From Labilithrix sp. (lineage in GTDB: Bacteria > Myxococcota_A > Polyangia > Polyangiales > Polyangiaceae): a stretch of 64,000 bases of DNA. Where the stretch lies: positions 1 to 64,000 of the forward strand of contig JAHBWF010000007.1 of assembly GCA_019637105.1 (NCBI GenBank), read 5' to 3'. The position numbers and the translations under genes were made by a program. Under the pieces are notes generated by a model, which worked only from the letters and a program-made list of their open reading frames with translations, ran no database searches and was not told the origin of the DNA. Shown here piece by piece: positions 16,537 to 25,173 of the stretch; position 1 is the first letter of the stretch, and every line of letters starts with the position of its first letter.

Positions 16537-17586
16537 TCACTTCGCGAGGCTGGAGACGTCGACGACGAAGCGATACCGGACGTCGCCGCGGAGGACGCGC
16601 TCGTAGGCGGCGTTGATCTCCTGCGCCGGGATCACCTCGACGTCCGACACGATCCCGTGCTCGCCGCAGTAGTCGAGCATCGCCTGGGTCTCGGCGACGC
16701 CGCCGATGTTCGAGCCGACCAGCCGCCGGTTCCCCAGGATGAGCGCCGTCGCGTCGAGCGGGATCGGCGCCGGCGGGATCCCGAGCAGGACCATCGTCCC
16801 CAGCGGGCGGAGCGTCCTCAGGTACGCGTTGTAGTCGTGCGGCGCCGACACGCTATCGATCACGAGGTCGAAGCGCCCGGCGAGCCGCTGGAAGGCCCCC
16901 TCCTCCCGCGTCAGCTCGAACGCCGTCGCGCCGAGGCGGCGCGCGTCGGCCTCCTTCGCGCGCGACGTGCTGAGCACGGTGACCTCGGCGCCCATCGAGC
17001 TCGCGATCTTCACCGCCATGTGACCGAGCCCGCCGAGGCCGACGACGGCGACGCGATCGCCGCGCTTGGTCTTCGCCGCGCTCAGCGGAGAGAACGTGGT
17101 GATGCCGGCGCAGAGGAGCGGCGCCGCGCCCGCCGGATCGAGCGACTCGGGGACGCGGAGCACGAAGTGGTCGCGGACCACGATCCGGGTCGAGTAGCCG
17201 CCGAACGTCGGCGTCTTTCGATCCATCTCGGTGCCGTTGTACGTGAACGCGGCCCCCTCCTCGCAGAACTGCTCGAGGTCGCGCTTGCACGGCCCGCACT
17301 CGAGGCAGGAGTCGACGAAGCAGCCGACCCCGACCTTGTCGCCCGGCCTGAGCCGCGTGACGTCGCGGCCGACCTCGACGACGCGGCCGACGATCTCGTG
17401 GCCGGGCACCATCGGGTAGCTCGAGTTGTTCCACTCGTCGCGGGCCTGGTGGATGTCCGAGTGACAGATCCCGCAGTAGAGGACGTCGATCACGACGTCG
17501 TCGGGGCGCGGGTCTCGGCGCTCGATCGTGAACGGGCTCAGCGGCTCGGTCGGGCCGCGGGTCGCGTAGGCGGGTACCTTGGTCAT
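16537..17586 (-). CDS. Zinc-dependent NAD(P) alcohol dehydrogenase (YahK/cinnamyl-alcohol type)
   Basis: 349 residues, typical of medium-chain dehydrogenases. The catalytic zinc ligands are in YCGICHSD, the GHE motif of PGHEIVG, and Cys in LLCAGITTF. The structural zinc site is the CxxxxxCxxC array CFVDSCLECGPCKRDLEQFC. The cofactor fold has VGLGGLGHMAVK and a downstream STSRAKEADA that favours NADP. It reduces aldehydes broadly (YahK/CAD family). GAGGAG upstream of the ATG gives the start. The divergent kinase gene begins 181 bp away. Confidence 0.9.
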   Translation of the reverse strand: MTKVPAYATRGPTEPLSPFTIERRDPRPDDVVIDVLYCGICHSDIHQARDEWNNSSYPMVPGHEIVGRVVEVGRDVTRLRPGDKVGVGCFVDSCLECGPCKRDLEQFCEEGAAFTYNGTEMDRKTPTFGGYSTRIVVRDHFVLRVPESLDPAGAAPLLCAGITTFSPLSAAKTKRGDRVAVVGLGGLGHMAVKIASSMGAEVTVLSTSRAKEADARRLGATAFELTREEGAFQRLAGRFDLVIDSVSAPHDYNAYLRTLRPLGTMVLLGIPPAPIPLDATALILGNRRLVGSNIGGVAETQAMLDYCGEHGIVSDVEVIPAQEINAAYERVLRGDVRYRFVVDVSSLAK

Positions 17587-17767
17587 GGCGTGGGCTCCTC
17601 TGCGCCGCCGGTCGCAAGGCGCGTACCTCGAGCACATGAGCTCGCGCCGTGACGCCGAGCTCGGGAGGCGTGAGCTCGTGTCACGCGGGCGCGCCGTCGC
17701 GCCGCCGAACGCCCCGGCGACATCAACGCTGGCGTTCGCGGCGCGGAGGCGGCAAGATAGCCCGCGC

Positions 17768-19126
17768 ATGGGAGACCAGGACCTCCCGTCGCCGCGCTCG
17801 GACGAGAGCTTCCCCGCCGCGACCGAGCCGCCGGAGAAGCGCGAGCCGATCTTCGCGAACGGCACGCTCCTCCAGGGCGTCTACGAGATCCGCGGCGTCG
17901 TCGGCGAAGGCGCGATGGGCCAGGTGTTCGTGGCTCAGGACACGCTCCTCGAGCGCCGCGTCGCCATCAAGGCGCACTGGCCCGACACGCTGCTGTCGAT
18001 CCGTCACGAGGCGCGCGCGCTGGCGCCGATCCGCCACCCGTCCGTCGTCACCGTGCACGCGCTCGGCAAGCACGACGGCGTCGAGTTCACGGTGATGGAG
18101 TACGTCGCCGGGAGCCCCTGGAGCCATCACCTCGCGCGCATGCGCGAAGCGGGCGAGCCGGCGCCGGCGCTCGAGACGCTCGACATCCTCGAGCGCGTCG
18201 CCGACGGGCTCGAGGCGGTGCACGGCGCGGGGATCGCGCACGGCGACGTGAAGCCGGCGAACGTGCTGCTCGCGCCGAACCGCGTGATGCTCACGGATCT
18301 CGGCCTCGTCCGGGTCGAGGGCCGGCCGCACGGCCTCCGCGCCGTCGCGGGGACGCCGACCTACCTCGCGCCGGAGGTCGTCTCCGGCGAGGTCGCGGTG
18401 GGCTTCGCGCACCTGGTCGACGTCTACGCGTTCGGCGTGATGGCCTACGAGGCGCTCGCCGGACGACCTCCCTACGAGGCCGAGCACTCCGTCATCCTCT
18501 TCTCGATGCATATGGAGGATCCGGTCCCGAAGCTCGCCGACGTCGTCGACGTCCCGGTGCGCCTCAGCGAGCTCGTCGCGAGCGCGATGGCGAAGGATCC
18601 GCACGATCGCCCGACGATGCCCTCGCTCCTCTGGCAGCTCCGCGGGGTCGTCGAGTCGATGTCGGCGGGCGACCAGCCCCTCGACGTCCTCGTGGTCGAC
18701 GACGACGCCGACATCGCGCGCCTCGTCGCCGTGGGCGTGAAGGAGGGCTGCCCCGCGGCCACCGTCGAGATCGTCGCGTCCGGCGCCGAGGCGCTCGAGC
18801 GCGTGCGCCGCAAGGAGCCGGCGCTCATGTTCATGGACCTCATGATGCCGCGGATGACGGGCTTCGAGCTCTTCACGTACCTGCGCGGCGCCGGCCTCGT
18901 CGAGCACTGCAGCGTCGTCGCGATGAGCGCGGCCACGCCGACGGACGACGTGTCGCTCCTGCTCGATCTCGGCGTGGCCGCGTTCGTCCAGAAGGGCGTG
19001 AACACGCGGAGGGAGGTCCGCGAGATCGCCCGGGCTTACGCCGCCGAGCGCAGCGCGAGCGCGCAGGTCTCGCGGGGGCCCGTCGCGAGCTCACGCCGGC
19101 CGTCGGTCAAGCGCAACACCCTCTGA
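17768..19126 (+). CDS. Ser/Thr protein kinase fused to a C-terminal response-regulator receiver
   Basis: 452 residues. The kinase (about 37-290) has the Gly loop GEGAMGQVFVA, VAIK with Lys68, the catalytic loop HGDVKPANVLL (HGD instead of HRD, base Asp160), DLG in place of DFG, and LAPEV. After a short link, residues about 300-420 form a receiver with the acidic pair in VVDDDAD, the phosphoacceptor Asp at about 356 in FMDLMMPRMTG, Ser/Ala in AMSAAT and the conserved Lys in FVQKG. The protein can thus receive phosphate from a histidine kinase and may use it to steer its own Ser/Thr kinase. No membrane span. No histidine kinase is adjacent. Start: ATG 17768; upstream in-frame codons are antisense to the ADH promoter region. 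Confidence 0.85.
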   Translation: MGDQDLPSPRSDESFPAATEPPEKREPIFANGTLLQGVYEIRGVVGEGAMGQVFVAQDTLLERRVAIKAHWPDTLLSIRHEARALAPIRHPSVVTVHALGKHDGVEFTVMEYVAGSPWSHHLARMREAGEPAPALETLDILERVADGLEAVHGAGIAHGDVKPANVLLAPNRVMLTDLGLVRVEGRPHGLRAVAGTPTYLAPEVVSGEVAVGFAHLVDVYAFGVMAYEALAGRPPYEAEHSVILFSMHMEDPVPKLADVVDVPVRLSELVASAMAKDPHDRPTMPSLLWQLRGVVESMSAGDQPLDVLVVDDDADIARLVAVGVKEGCPAATVEIVASGAEALERVRRKEPALMFMDLMMPRMTGFELFTYLRGAGLVEHCSVVAMSAATPTDDVSLLLDLGVAAFVQKGVNTRREVREIARAYAAERSASAQVSRGPVASSRRPSVKRNTL

Positions 19127-19141
19127 GCCTCGCGCGCGCCG

Positions 19142-19465
19142 TCAGCCCTTCTTCTTCTTCGACTTGCCGGCCTTCTTCTTCGCCGGGGTCGCCTTCTTCG
19201 CGCTCGCCTTGCTGCTCGGGAAGGGCGGGATGATGTCGGAGCCGTCGTCGGCGCCGCCCGAGGCGGCCGGGGCGCCGGGCGCCGGATCGTCGCTGGGGTC
19301 ACCCTCGATCGACGGATCCGGGAAAGCCGATCCAACTCGTGGTGCGTCGGCGGCGTCGTCGCCCGGGGCGCGCGCTCCCTGTGGGGTCCCGCCGCACGCG
19401 GCCATCATCGCGATCAGGAAGGAGAAACCGAGGGTCGCCAGGGCTCGAGCACCGAAAGAACGCAT
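19142..19465 (-). CDS. Small lipoprotein with Lys-rich tail
   Basis: 107 residues. A signal peptide ends in AMMAACGG (lipobox Cys24). The mature part is acidic and Pro/Gly-rich, then ends in a basic tail made of Lys/Ala/Ser (KKATPAKKKAGKSKKKKG). The tail resembles histone-H1-like or cell-wall-binding Lys repeats. In an exported protein it might bind anionic surface polymers, but that is a guess. A GGAGGT lies about 10 nt before the ATG. It is convergent with the kinase-receiver gene, 15 bp apart. Confidence 0.6.
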   Translation of the reverse strand: MRSFGARALATLGFSFLIAMMAACGGTPQGARAPGDDAADAPRVGSAFPDPSIEGDPSDDPAPGAPAASGGADDGSDIIPPFPSSKASAKKATPAKKKAGKSKKKKG

Positions 19466-19557
19466 CGTTCGAGGACCTCCCATTCCGAGCGCGCGCCGTC
19501 CGTCGCGCGCGCTCGCGGGGAGCTCTCGCAAGAAGCGCGCACGACGCGCGGCCGCCC

Positions 19558-22500
19558 TCAGCGGAGCGCGGCGAGCGCCGCGGCGGCCTTCGCGACCGAC
19601 ACCGGGACGGGCGTCTTCAGCTCGGGCGCAAAAATCGCGACGCGGAGCTCCTCGAACGTCCACCGCAGCGCGCGCGCCGCCTCCTGATCGCGCGCGGTCG
19701 CGCGCTTGGCGAGGAACGAGGACCAGAGCGGGGCGAACGGCGCGTGCTTGTCGCCGTCCTTGCGCGGGTCGGCGACGGCGCGCTGGAGGCGGGCCTGCGC
19801 CGCGCGGAGGTAGCGCGGGTAGTGCTCGAGGCGCCCCAGCGGCACCCACGAGACGAGGTCGTCCGGGAACAGGTGCTCGAGCTGGGCGTACATGTCGGCG
19901 ATCGCGTTCCGGCCGCTCGGGTGCCTCGACGCGTTCCGGAGCGCCGTGAGCGTCCGATCGAGCTCGGCGGCCACCGGCTTGAGCGCCTCGGCGAAGACCC
20001 GGAACGCCGGATCGATGCGCGGGGCGCCCGCCGCGACGAGCGCGTCGAAGGCGGCCTTCGTTCGCGGGAGCTCCGCGCCGTCGTCGAGGCGGAACGCCGC
20101 GTCGACGATGCGCGCGAGGAGCATCGCGCGGAACGCCTCGGTCTCGGCGCGCGACGCCGGCGCCCCGTTCGGCCGCGCGAGCGCCGCCGGCAGGCGCGGG
20201 GCGACCGCGGAGATCGCCTGGCGGACGGCGATCATGAGCAGCCGACGCACGCCGGCGCGCGACGCGCTCTCGGCCGCGCTCGCCGACTCGACGAGCACGA
20301 GGTCGACGGCGCCGCCGCGGTCCTCGAGCGCCGGATAGCTGCGCACGTCCTGACCCCCGACGCGGCGCACGACGAACGGAGCGAGCTCGCCGAAGTCCCA
20401 GCTCGTGATCCCCTTCCGCTCCCAGCGCTGCGCCGGCGCGCTCGCCTTCCAGGCCGCCCGCGCGCGCGCGCCGTGGCGCCTCAGGAGATCGTCGACGTCG
20501 CGGCTCTCTTCGATGACCTTCCGGTCCTGGTCGACGACGCGGCAGGTGAGCCGCAGGTGCGCGGCGACGGCGTCCGGCCGGAACGCGTCCTCCGGCACGC
20601 GCGCGCCGGTGACCTCCTCGAGCGCGCCGACGAGCGCCGGGATCATCGGCCCGCCGAACGGCGTGAGCCTCGGCGCGACGGCGCGGGCGACCGCGGGGAC
20701 GTCGCCGATCTCGCGCCGGTGCGCCCGCGGCAGCTCGTAGAGGAGCGCGGCGATCTTCTCCTCGTGCCAGCCCGGGATCGTCCAGTCGAGCTCGCCCGGC
20801 TCGAGCTGCGGCAAGAGGACGAGCGGGACGGTGACGGTGACGCCGTCGTCGTCGGCCGACGGGTCGAAGCGGTAGGACAACGGCAGCGCGGCGCCGTGGA
20901 GCGTGATCGTGTCCGGGTAGTCGGCGGCCGCAAGCTTCTGGTCCCCCGTGAGGACGTCCTCAAGCGAGAGGTGGAGCGCGCGCGGATCGTCCTTCTCGGC
21001 GCGCTCGCGCCAGAGCTCGAACGTCTTTCCGTTCACCACGTCGCTCGGGACCTTGCGGTCGAAGAAGTCGAGCAGCGCGTCGTCGTCCGCGAGCATGTCG
21101 CTCCGCCGCGCCTTGTCGCGCAGGCGCGCGACCTCGGCGAGCAGCTCCTGGTTCTTCTTCTGGAACGCGCCGCGCGACGCGTACTCCCCGCGCACGAGCG
21201 CGTGGTCGAGGAACATCCGCCGCGCCGCCTCGGGCGCCACGCTCGCGTAGTCGACGCTGCGGTCCCGCGCGATCGACAGGCCGAAGAGCGTGGCGTGCTC
21301 GCGCACCGAGGCGCGCGCCGATCGCTCCGACCAGTGCGGATCCGAGTAGCTCCGCTTGACGAGGTGCGGCGCCGCCTCGAGCAGCCACTCGGGCTCGATC
21401 TTCGCCGCCGTCCGCGCGAACAGCTGCGAGGTCTCGACCAGCTCGAACGCCATCACCCACGCGGGCGGCCTCCGCGCGAGCGCCGACGACGGGTGGATCG
21501 CGAACCGCGTCTGCTTCGCGCCGACGTAGACGCGCTGCTCCGGGTTCCACGTCCCGACCTTCGACAGGAGCCCGGTGAGGAGCGCCCGGTGCAGGGCGTC
21601 CTCGTGCCCGGCGCCCCCGCCGGCCCCTCGGGCGCCGCCGCCCGCTCGACGGCCCGCGGCGCGCTCGCCCCGCGCCCGCGGATCGATCCGCAGCTCCCGC
21701 ACGATCTCCTCGAGCTGCCGGTGGATCTCGCCCCACTCGCGCACGCGGAGGAACGAGAGGAGGTTGTCCCGGCACGCGCGCCGGAGGTTCGACGTCCCCT
21801 TGCGCTCCGCCTCCTTGACGAAGTCCCACAGCCGGAGGAGCGCCACGAAGTCGGAGCGCTCGTCGCGGAACCGGCGGTGCATCTCGTCCGCCTTCTGCTG
21901 CGCGTCGCGCGGCCGCTCGCGCGGGTCCTGGACGTTGAGCGCGGCGGCGACGACGAGGACCTCGCGCAGGCACCCGAGGTCGGCGCCGGCGAGGATCATC
22001 CGCCCGATCCGCGGGTCCACCGGGAAGCGCGCGAGGCGCCGCCCGAGCGGCGTGAGCTCCCGCCGCTCGTCGAGCGCGCCGAGCTCCTCGAGGACTCGCC
22101 ACCCCTCGGCCACCGCCTTGGCGTGGGGGGGATCGAGGAACGGGAAGTCCTCCACGTCGCCGAGCCCGAGCGACTTCATCCGGAGGATGACGCCCGCGAG
22201 GCCCGTCCGCTTGATCTCCGGATCGGTGAACGCCGGGCGCGAGGCGAAGCTCTGCTCGTCGTAGAGGCGCACGCAGATCCCGTCGCGGACGCGGCCGCAG
22301 CGGCCCTTGCGCTGGTCGGCGCTCGCCTGCGAGATCCCCTCGATCTGCAAGCGCGTCGTGCCCGAGCGCGGGTCGTAGCGCGAGAGCCGCGCGACGCCCG
22401 TGTCGACGACGTAGACGATCCCCGGGATCGTCACCGACGTCTCCGCCACGTTGGTCGCGAGGATCACGCGCCGCTCCGGGATGCTGGCGAACACCTTGCT

Positions 22501-23334
22501 CTGCTCCGCCCCGGACAGCCGGCCGTAGAGCGGCTGGACCACGGTGTGGCGGAGGGCGCGCGCGCGGAGCGCGTTCTCGGCGTCGCGGATCTCGCGCTCG
22601 CCGGGCAAGAACACCAGGACGTCGCCGCGCGGATCGAGCGAGGTCACGTTCGCGACGGCGTCGGCGACCGCCTCGGGCAGGTCGGCCTCGGCGGCGGGCG
22701 GCTCGTAGAGGACCTCGACCGGGAACGTCCGCCCCTCGACCTCGATGACGGGCGCGCCGCCGAAGAACTCGGAGAAGCGCGCCGTCTCGAGCGTCGCCGA
22801 GCTCACGACGACCTTGAGGTCCGGCCGCTCCGGCAGGATGCGCTTGACCCAGCCGAGCAAGAAATCGATGGTCAGGCTCCGCTCGTGGGCCTCGTCGACG
22901 ACGAGCGTGTCGTAGCGACGGAGCAGCGGATCGCCGTGGATCTCCGCGAGGAGGATCCCGTCGGTCATGAACTTCACGTACGTGCTCGGCGACGTGCGAT
23001 CGTCGAAGCGGATCTGGTAGCCGACGTCGGTGCCGAGCGGCGAGCCGAGCTCGCTCGCGACGCGCGCCGCCACGCTGGTCGCGGCGATGCGGCGCGGCTG
23101 GGTGACCCCGATGACCTTCTCGAGCCCGCGCCCCATCGCGAGGGCGATCTTCGGCAGCTGGGTCGTCTTGCCGGATCCGGTCGCGCCCGCGACGATGACC
23201 ACCGGGTGCCGGTCGATCGCCGTCGCGATGTCGGCGACGCGCGCGGAGATCGGCAGCTCGGGCGGGAACGGGATCGGCGAGCGATCCTCGGCGCGCGCGC
23301 TCGAGCTCGTGGACGCGGGAGCCTCGCCGGACAT
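19558..23334 (-). CDS. hrpA: HrpA-type DEAH-box ATP-dependent RNA helicase
   Basis: 1258 residues, close to E. coli HrpA (about 1300). Motif I is GATGSGKTTQ (residues 50-59), motif II DEAH (147-150), motif III SSATL, motif V ATNVAETSVTI and motif VI QRKGRCGR, followed by the helicase-associated, OB and DUF3418 regions. HrpA acts on mRNA and on stalled or collided ribosomes. A Gly/Ala/Arg low-complexity insert (about residues 590-615) sits between the helicase-associated domain and the C-terminal half. ATG 23334 has no Shine-Dalgarno but has TATCTC at 23343-23348, 8 nt upstream. Confidence 0.93.
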   Translation of the reverse strand: MSGEAPASTSSSARAEDRSPIPFPPELPISARVADIATAIDRHPVVIVAGATGSGKTTQLPKIALAMGRGLEKVIGVTQPRRIAATSVAARVASELGSPLGTDVGYQIRFDDRTSPSTYVKFMTDGILLAEIHGDPLLRRYDTLVVDEAHERSLTIDFLLGWVKRILPERPDLKVVVSSATLETARFSEFFGGAPVIEVEGRTFPVEVLYEPPAAEADLPEAVADAVANVTSLDPRGDVLVFLPGEREIRDAENALRARALRHTVVQPLYGRLSGAEQSKVFASIPERRVILATNVAETSVTIPGIVYVVDTGVARLSRYDPRSGTTRLQIEGISQASADQRKGRCGRVRDGICVRLYDEQSFASRPAFTDPEIKRTGLAGVILRMKSLGLGDVEDFPFLDPPHAKAVAEGWRVLEELGALDERRELTPLGRRLARFPVDPRIGRMILAGADLGCLREVLVVAAALNVQDPRERPRDAQQKADEMHRRFRDERSDFVALLRLWDFVKEAERKGTSNLRRACRDNLLSFLRVREWGEIHRQLEEIVRELRIDPRARGERAAGRRAGGGARGAGGGAGHEDALHRALLTGLLSKVGTWNPEQRVYVGAKQTRFAIHPSSALARRPPAWVMAFELVETSQLFARTAAKIEPEWLLEAAPHLVKRSYSDPHWSERSARASVREHATLFGLSIARDRSVDYASVAPEAARRMFLDHALVRGEYASRGAFQKKNQELLAEVARLRDKARRSDMLADDDALLDFFDRKVPSDVVNGKTFELWRERAEKDDPRALHLSLEDVLTGDQKLAAADYPDTITLHGAALPLSYRFDPSADDDGVTVTVPLVLLPQLEPGELDWTIPGWHEEKIAALLYELPRAHRREIGDVPAVARAVAPRLTPFGGPMIPALVGALEEVTGARVPEDAFRPDAVAAHLRLTCRVVDQDRKVIEESRDVDDLLRRHGARARAAWKASAPAQRWERKGITSWDFGELAPFVVRRVGGQDVRSYPALEDRGGAVDLVLVESASAAESASRAGVRRLLMIAVRQAISAVAPRLPAALARPNGAPASRAETEAFRAMLLARIVDAAFRLDDGAELPRTKAAFDALVAAGAPRIDPAFRVFAEALKPVAAELDRTLTALRNASRHPSGRNAIADMYAQLEHLFPDDLVSWVPLGRLEHYPRYLRAAQARLQRAVADPRKDGDKHAPFAPLWSSFLAKRATARDQEAARALRWTFEELRVAIFAPELKTPVPVSVAKAAAALAALR

Positions 23335-23401
23335 CGCCCCGCGAGATAGCACTTCTCCGCCCGCCGCGTCGCCCGGGAGGCGGGCGGAGGCGCGCGCGTG
23401 G

Positions 23402-23407
23402 TAGATT
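23402..23407 (+). promoter_or_regulatory. -10-like TAGATT box before the His-rich membrane protein
   Basis: TAGATT is followed by 7 nt and the GTG start at 23415. Together with TATCTC at 23343-23348 (minus strand) it makes a compact divergent promoter region with hrpA. Confidence 0.4.
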
Positions 23408-23414
23408 CCGCCGG

Positions 23415-24569
23415 GTGACGAGCGGGATCGCCGTACTCCCTGCCGCGGGCGTCTCCGCGCGCGACACGCGCGCCTCGCGCCTCGTCGAGTTCATGCTCGT
23501 CGGCGGCGCGACCCTCGTGCTGTTCCCGCTCGCGTGGCTGCTCCGCGGGCTCGCCGGGCTCGACGACGCCGAGCTCGCCGTGGGCTTCACCGCCTTCTAC
23601 GCCGCGTACGTCGTCAACGATCCGCACTTCACCGTCACGTACCTCCTCTTCTACCGAGGCGCGCGCCGGCGGGCGTTCGGGGCGGAGATCGCGCGCGCGC
23701 AGCGCGCCCGCTGGATCTTCGCCGGGGTCGTCGCGCCGATCGGCCTCGCGGCGTGGGCGGCGGCGGCGCTGGCGCTCCGCTCCGCCGCCGCGCTCGGGTG
23801 GATGATCCAGCTGATGTACCTGCTCGTCGGGTGGCACTACGTCAAGCAAGGCTTCGGCGTCGTCACCGTGCTCTCGGCGCGCCGCGGCTTTCGGATGAGC
23901 CCGCGCGAGCGCGCGGCGATCCTCTTCCACTGCTACGCGGGGTGGGCGTTCGCCTGGTCGAACCCGGCCGCGCCGGCCGGCGAGTACGAGGAGAAGGGCG
24001 TCGTCTACACCGCGCTCGCGCACCCGCGCTGGCTCGAGCTCACCGCCGGCGCCGTCCTGGCGATCAGCGCGGTGACGCTCGCCGCGGTCGTCCTCGCGCG
24101 CTTCCGCCGCGAGGGCCGGACGTTGCCGCTGGCGCCGCTCGGCGGGCTCCTCATCACCGTCTGGTCGTGGGCGATCTTCTCGGCCGCCGATCCGCTCGTG
24201 CGCTACGTCATCCCGGCGCTGCACTCGATCCAGTACCTCTACTTCGTCTGGCTGATGAAGCGGAACGAGGCGCGCGCCGAGGAGGGCCCTCCGGCGTTCG
24301 GGCGCCCGGTCGCGGTCCGCGTCGGGCTCCTGGCGCTCACGGCGCTCGGACTGGGCGTCCTCGTCTTCCACCTCGGGCCGACGTTCCTCGACACCGCGTT
24401 CGCCCCGCGCCCGCCGCGCGGCGCGGCGACGACCGACCCGCTCGGCGAGACGCCGTACTTCGCGGCGATCTTCGTCTTCGTGAACATCCACCACTACTTC
24501 ATGGACCACGTGATCTGGCGGCGCGAGAACCCGGACACGCGCTGGCTCCGCGAGCCGGCGCCGGGCTGA
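23415..24569 (+). CDS. Polytopic membrane protein with conserved-looking histidine motifs
   Basis: 384 residues with about eight to nine membrane segments. His residues stand at the ends of predicted segments: NDPHFTVTY (about 72), GWHYVKQGF (about 140), LFHCYAGWAF (about 175), PALHSIQYLYF (about 270) and NIHHYFMDHVIW (about 358). Such spaced His clusters in a membrane protein suggest a metal site, as in Brp/Blh carotene cleavage enzymes or fatty-acid desaturase-like proteins. I do not recognise the family, so this is only a structural comparison. The GTG start is preceded by TAGATT 7 nt upstream. Confidence 0.7.
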   Translation: MTSGIAVLPAAGVSARDTRASRLVEFMLVGGATLVLFPLAWLLRGLAGLDDAELAVGFTAFYAAYVVNDPHFTVTYLLFYRGARRRAFGAEIARAQRARWIFAGVVAPIGLAAWAAAALALRSAAALGWMIQLMYLLVGWHYVKQGFGVVTVLSARRGFRMSPRERAAILFHCYAGWAFAWSNPAAPAGEYEEKGVVYTALAHPRWLELTAGAVLAISAVTLAAVVLARFRREGRTLPLAPLGGLLITVWSWAIFSAADPLVRYVIPALHSIQYLYFVWLMKRNEARAEEGPPAFGRPVAVRVGLLALTALGLGVLVFHLGPTFLDTAFAPRPPRGAATTDPLGETPYFAAIFVFVNIHHYFMDHVIWRRENPDTRWLREPAPG

Positions 24570-24615
24570 GGCGCGGCTCGGGCGCGCCGATCCCGAGCCG
24601 GCGGCGCGGATCGGA

Positions 24616-24663
24616 GATCGGGCGCGGCGCCGATCGGGCGCGTCGCCGATCGGCCGCGGCGCT
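24616..24663. repeat. 16-bp tandem repeat, three copies
   Basis: Three head-to-tail copies of GATCGGGCGCGGCGCC (24616-24631, 24632-24647, 24648-24663). The second has one change and the third has two. They lie in the 119-bp gap between two convergent genes. Each unit is partly palindromic (GGCGCC), so the array can fold and may serve as a bidirectional stop. Confidence 0.6.
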
Positions 24664-24688
24664 CTCCACGTCCGCCGCGGCGGCGCTC

Positions 24689-25093
24689 TCAGCGATGGTG
24701 GTGCTCGGCCTCGGCGGCGTCGGCCTCGGCCTTCGTCCGGTGAACGGTGCCGTCGGGGTGCTCGGCCGGCGCGTAGATCGAGTAGAGCTTCAGCTCTCCG
24801 TCCCCGGCGTTGACGACGTTGTGCCACGTCCCGGCCGGGATGATCACCGCCCAGTCCTCCCCCACCTCGCGCGTCTCGTCGAGCTGGTCCTTCGCCTTCC
24901 CGGTCGAGACCCGGGCGCGCCCCTTCTCGATCCGGATGAACTGGTCGATGTCGTCATGGACCTCGAGCCCGATCTCCTCGCCCGGCTTCAGGCTCATCAC
25001 CGTGAGCTGGAGCGAGCGGCCGGTGAAGAGCACCGTCCGAAAGTTGGCGTTGTCGATCGTGGCTTCTTCGATGTTGGAGAACCATCCGGGCAT
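24689..25093 (-). CDS. Cupin-domain protein (mannose-6-phosphate isomerase C-terminal-like)
   Basis: 134 residues, one cupin barrel. Motif 1 is EVHDDIDQFIRIEKGRA (His46 and nearby acidic/Gln ligands) and motif 2 is IPAGTWHNVVN (His91). The tail is rich in Ala, Glu and His and ends HHHR. Single-domain cupins of this type are common and usually unassigned metal-binding enzymes or sensors of small molecules. ATG 25093 has TAGACG at 25101-25106, 7 nt upstream, and no Shine-Dalgarno. Confidence 0.8.
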   Translation of the reverse strand: MPGWFSNIEEATIDNANFRTVLFTGRSLQLTVMSLKPGEEIGLEVHDDIDQFIRIEKGRARVSTGKAKDQLDETREVGEDWAVIIPAGTWHNVVNAGDGELKLYSIYAPAEHPDGTVHRTKAEADAAEAEHHHR

Positions 25094-25173
25094 GCCCGAA
25101 CGTCTACCTCGAGCCGCGGCGGCGAGCCAGGCGGATCGGGCCGAGCGAGGACGGCGGGCGGGCCTCGCCGCGG

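Noticed and set aside
19339..23349. A 1336-codon open frame opposite hrpA
   Set aside because: Composition is Arg/Leu/Val-rich shadow sequence; the HrpA motifs are all on the minus strand.
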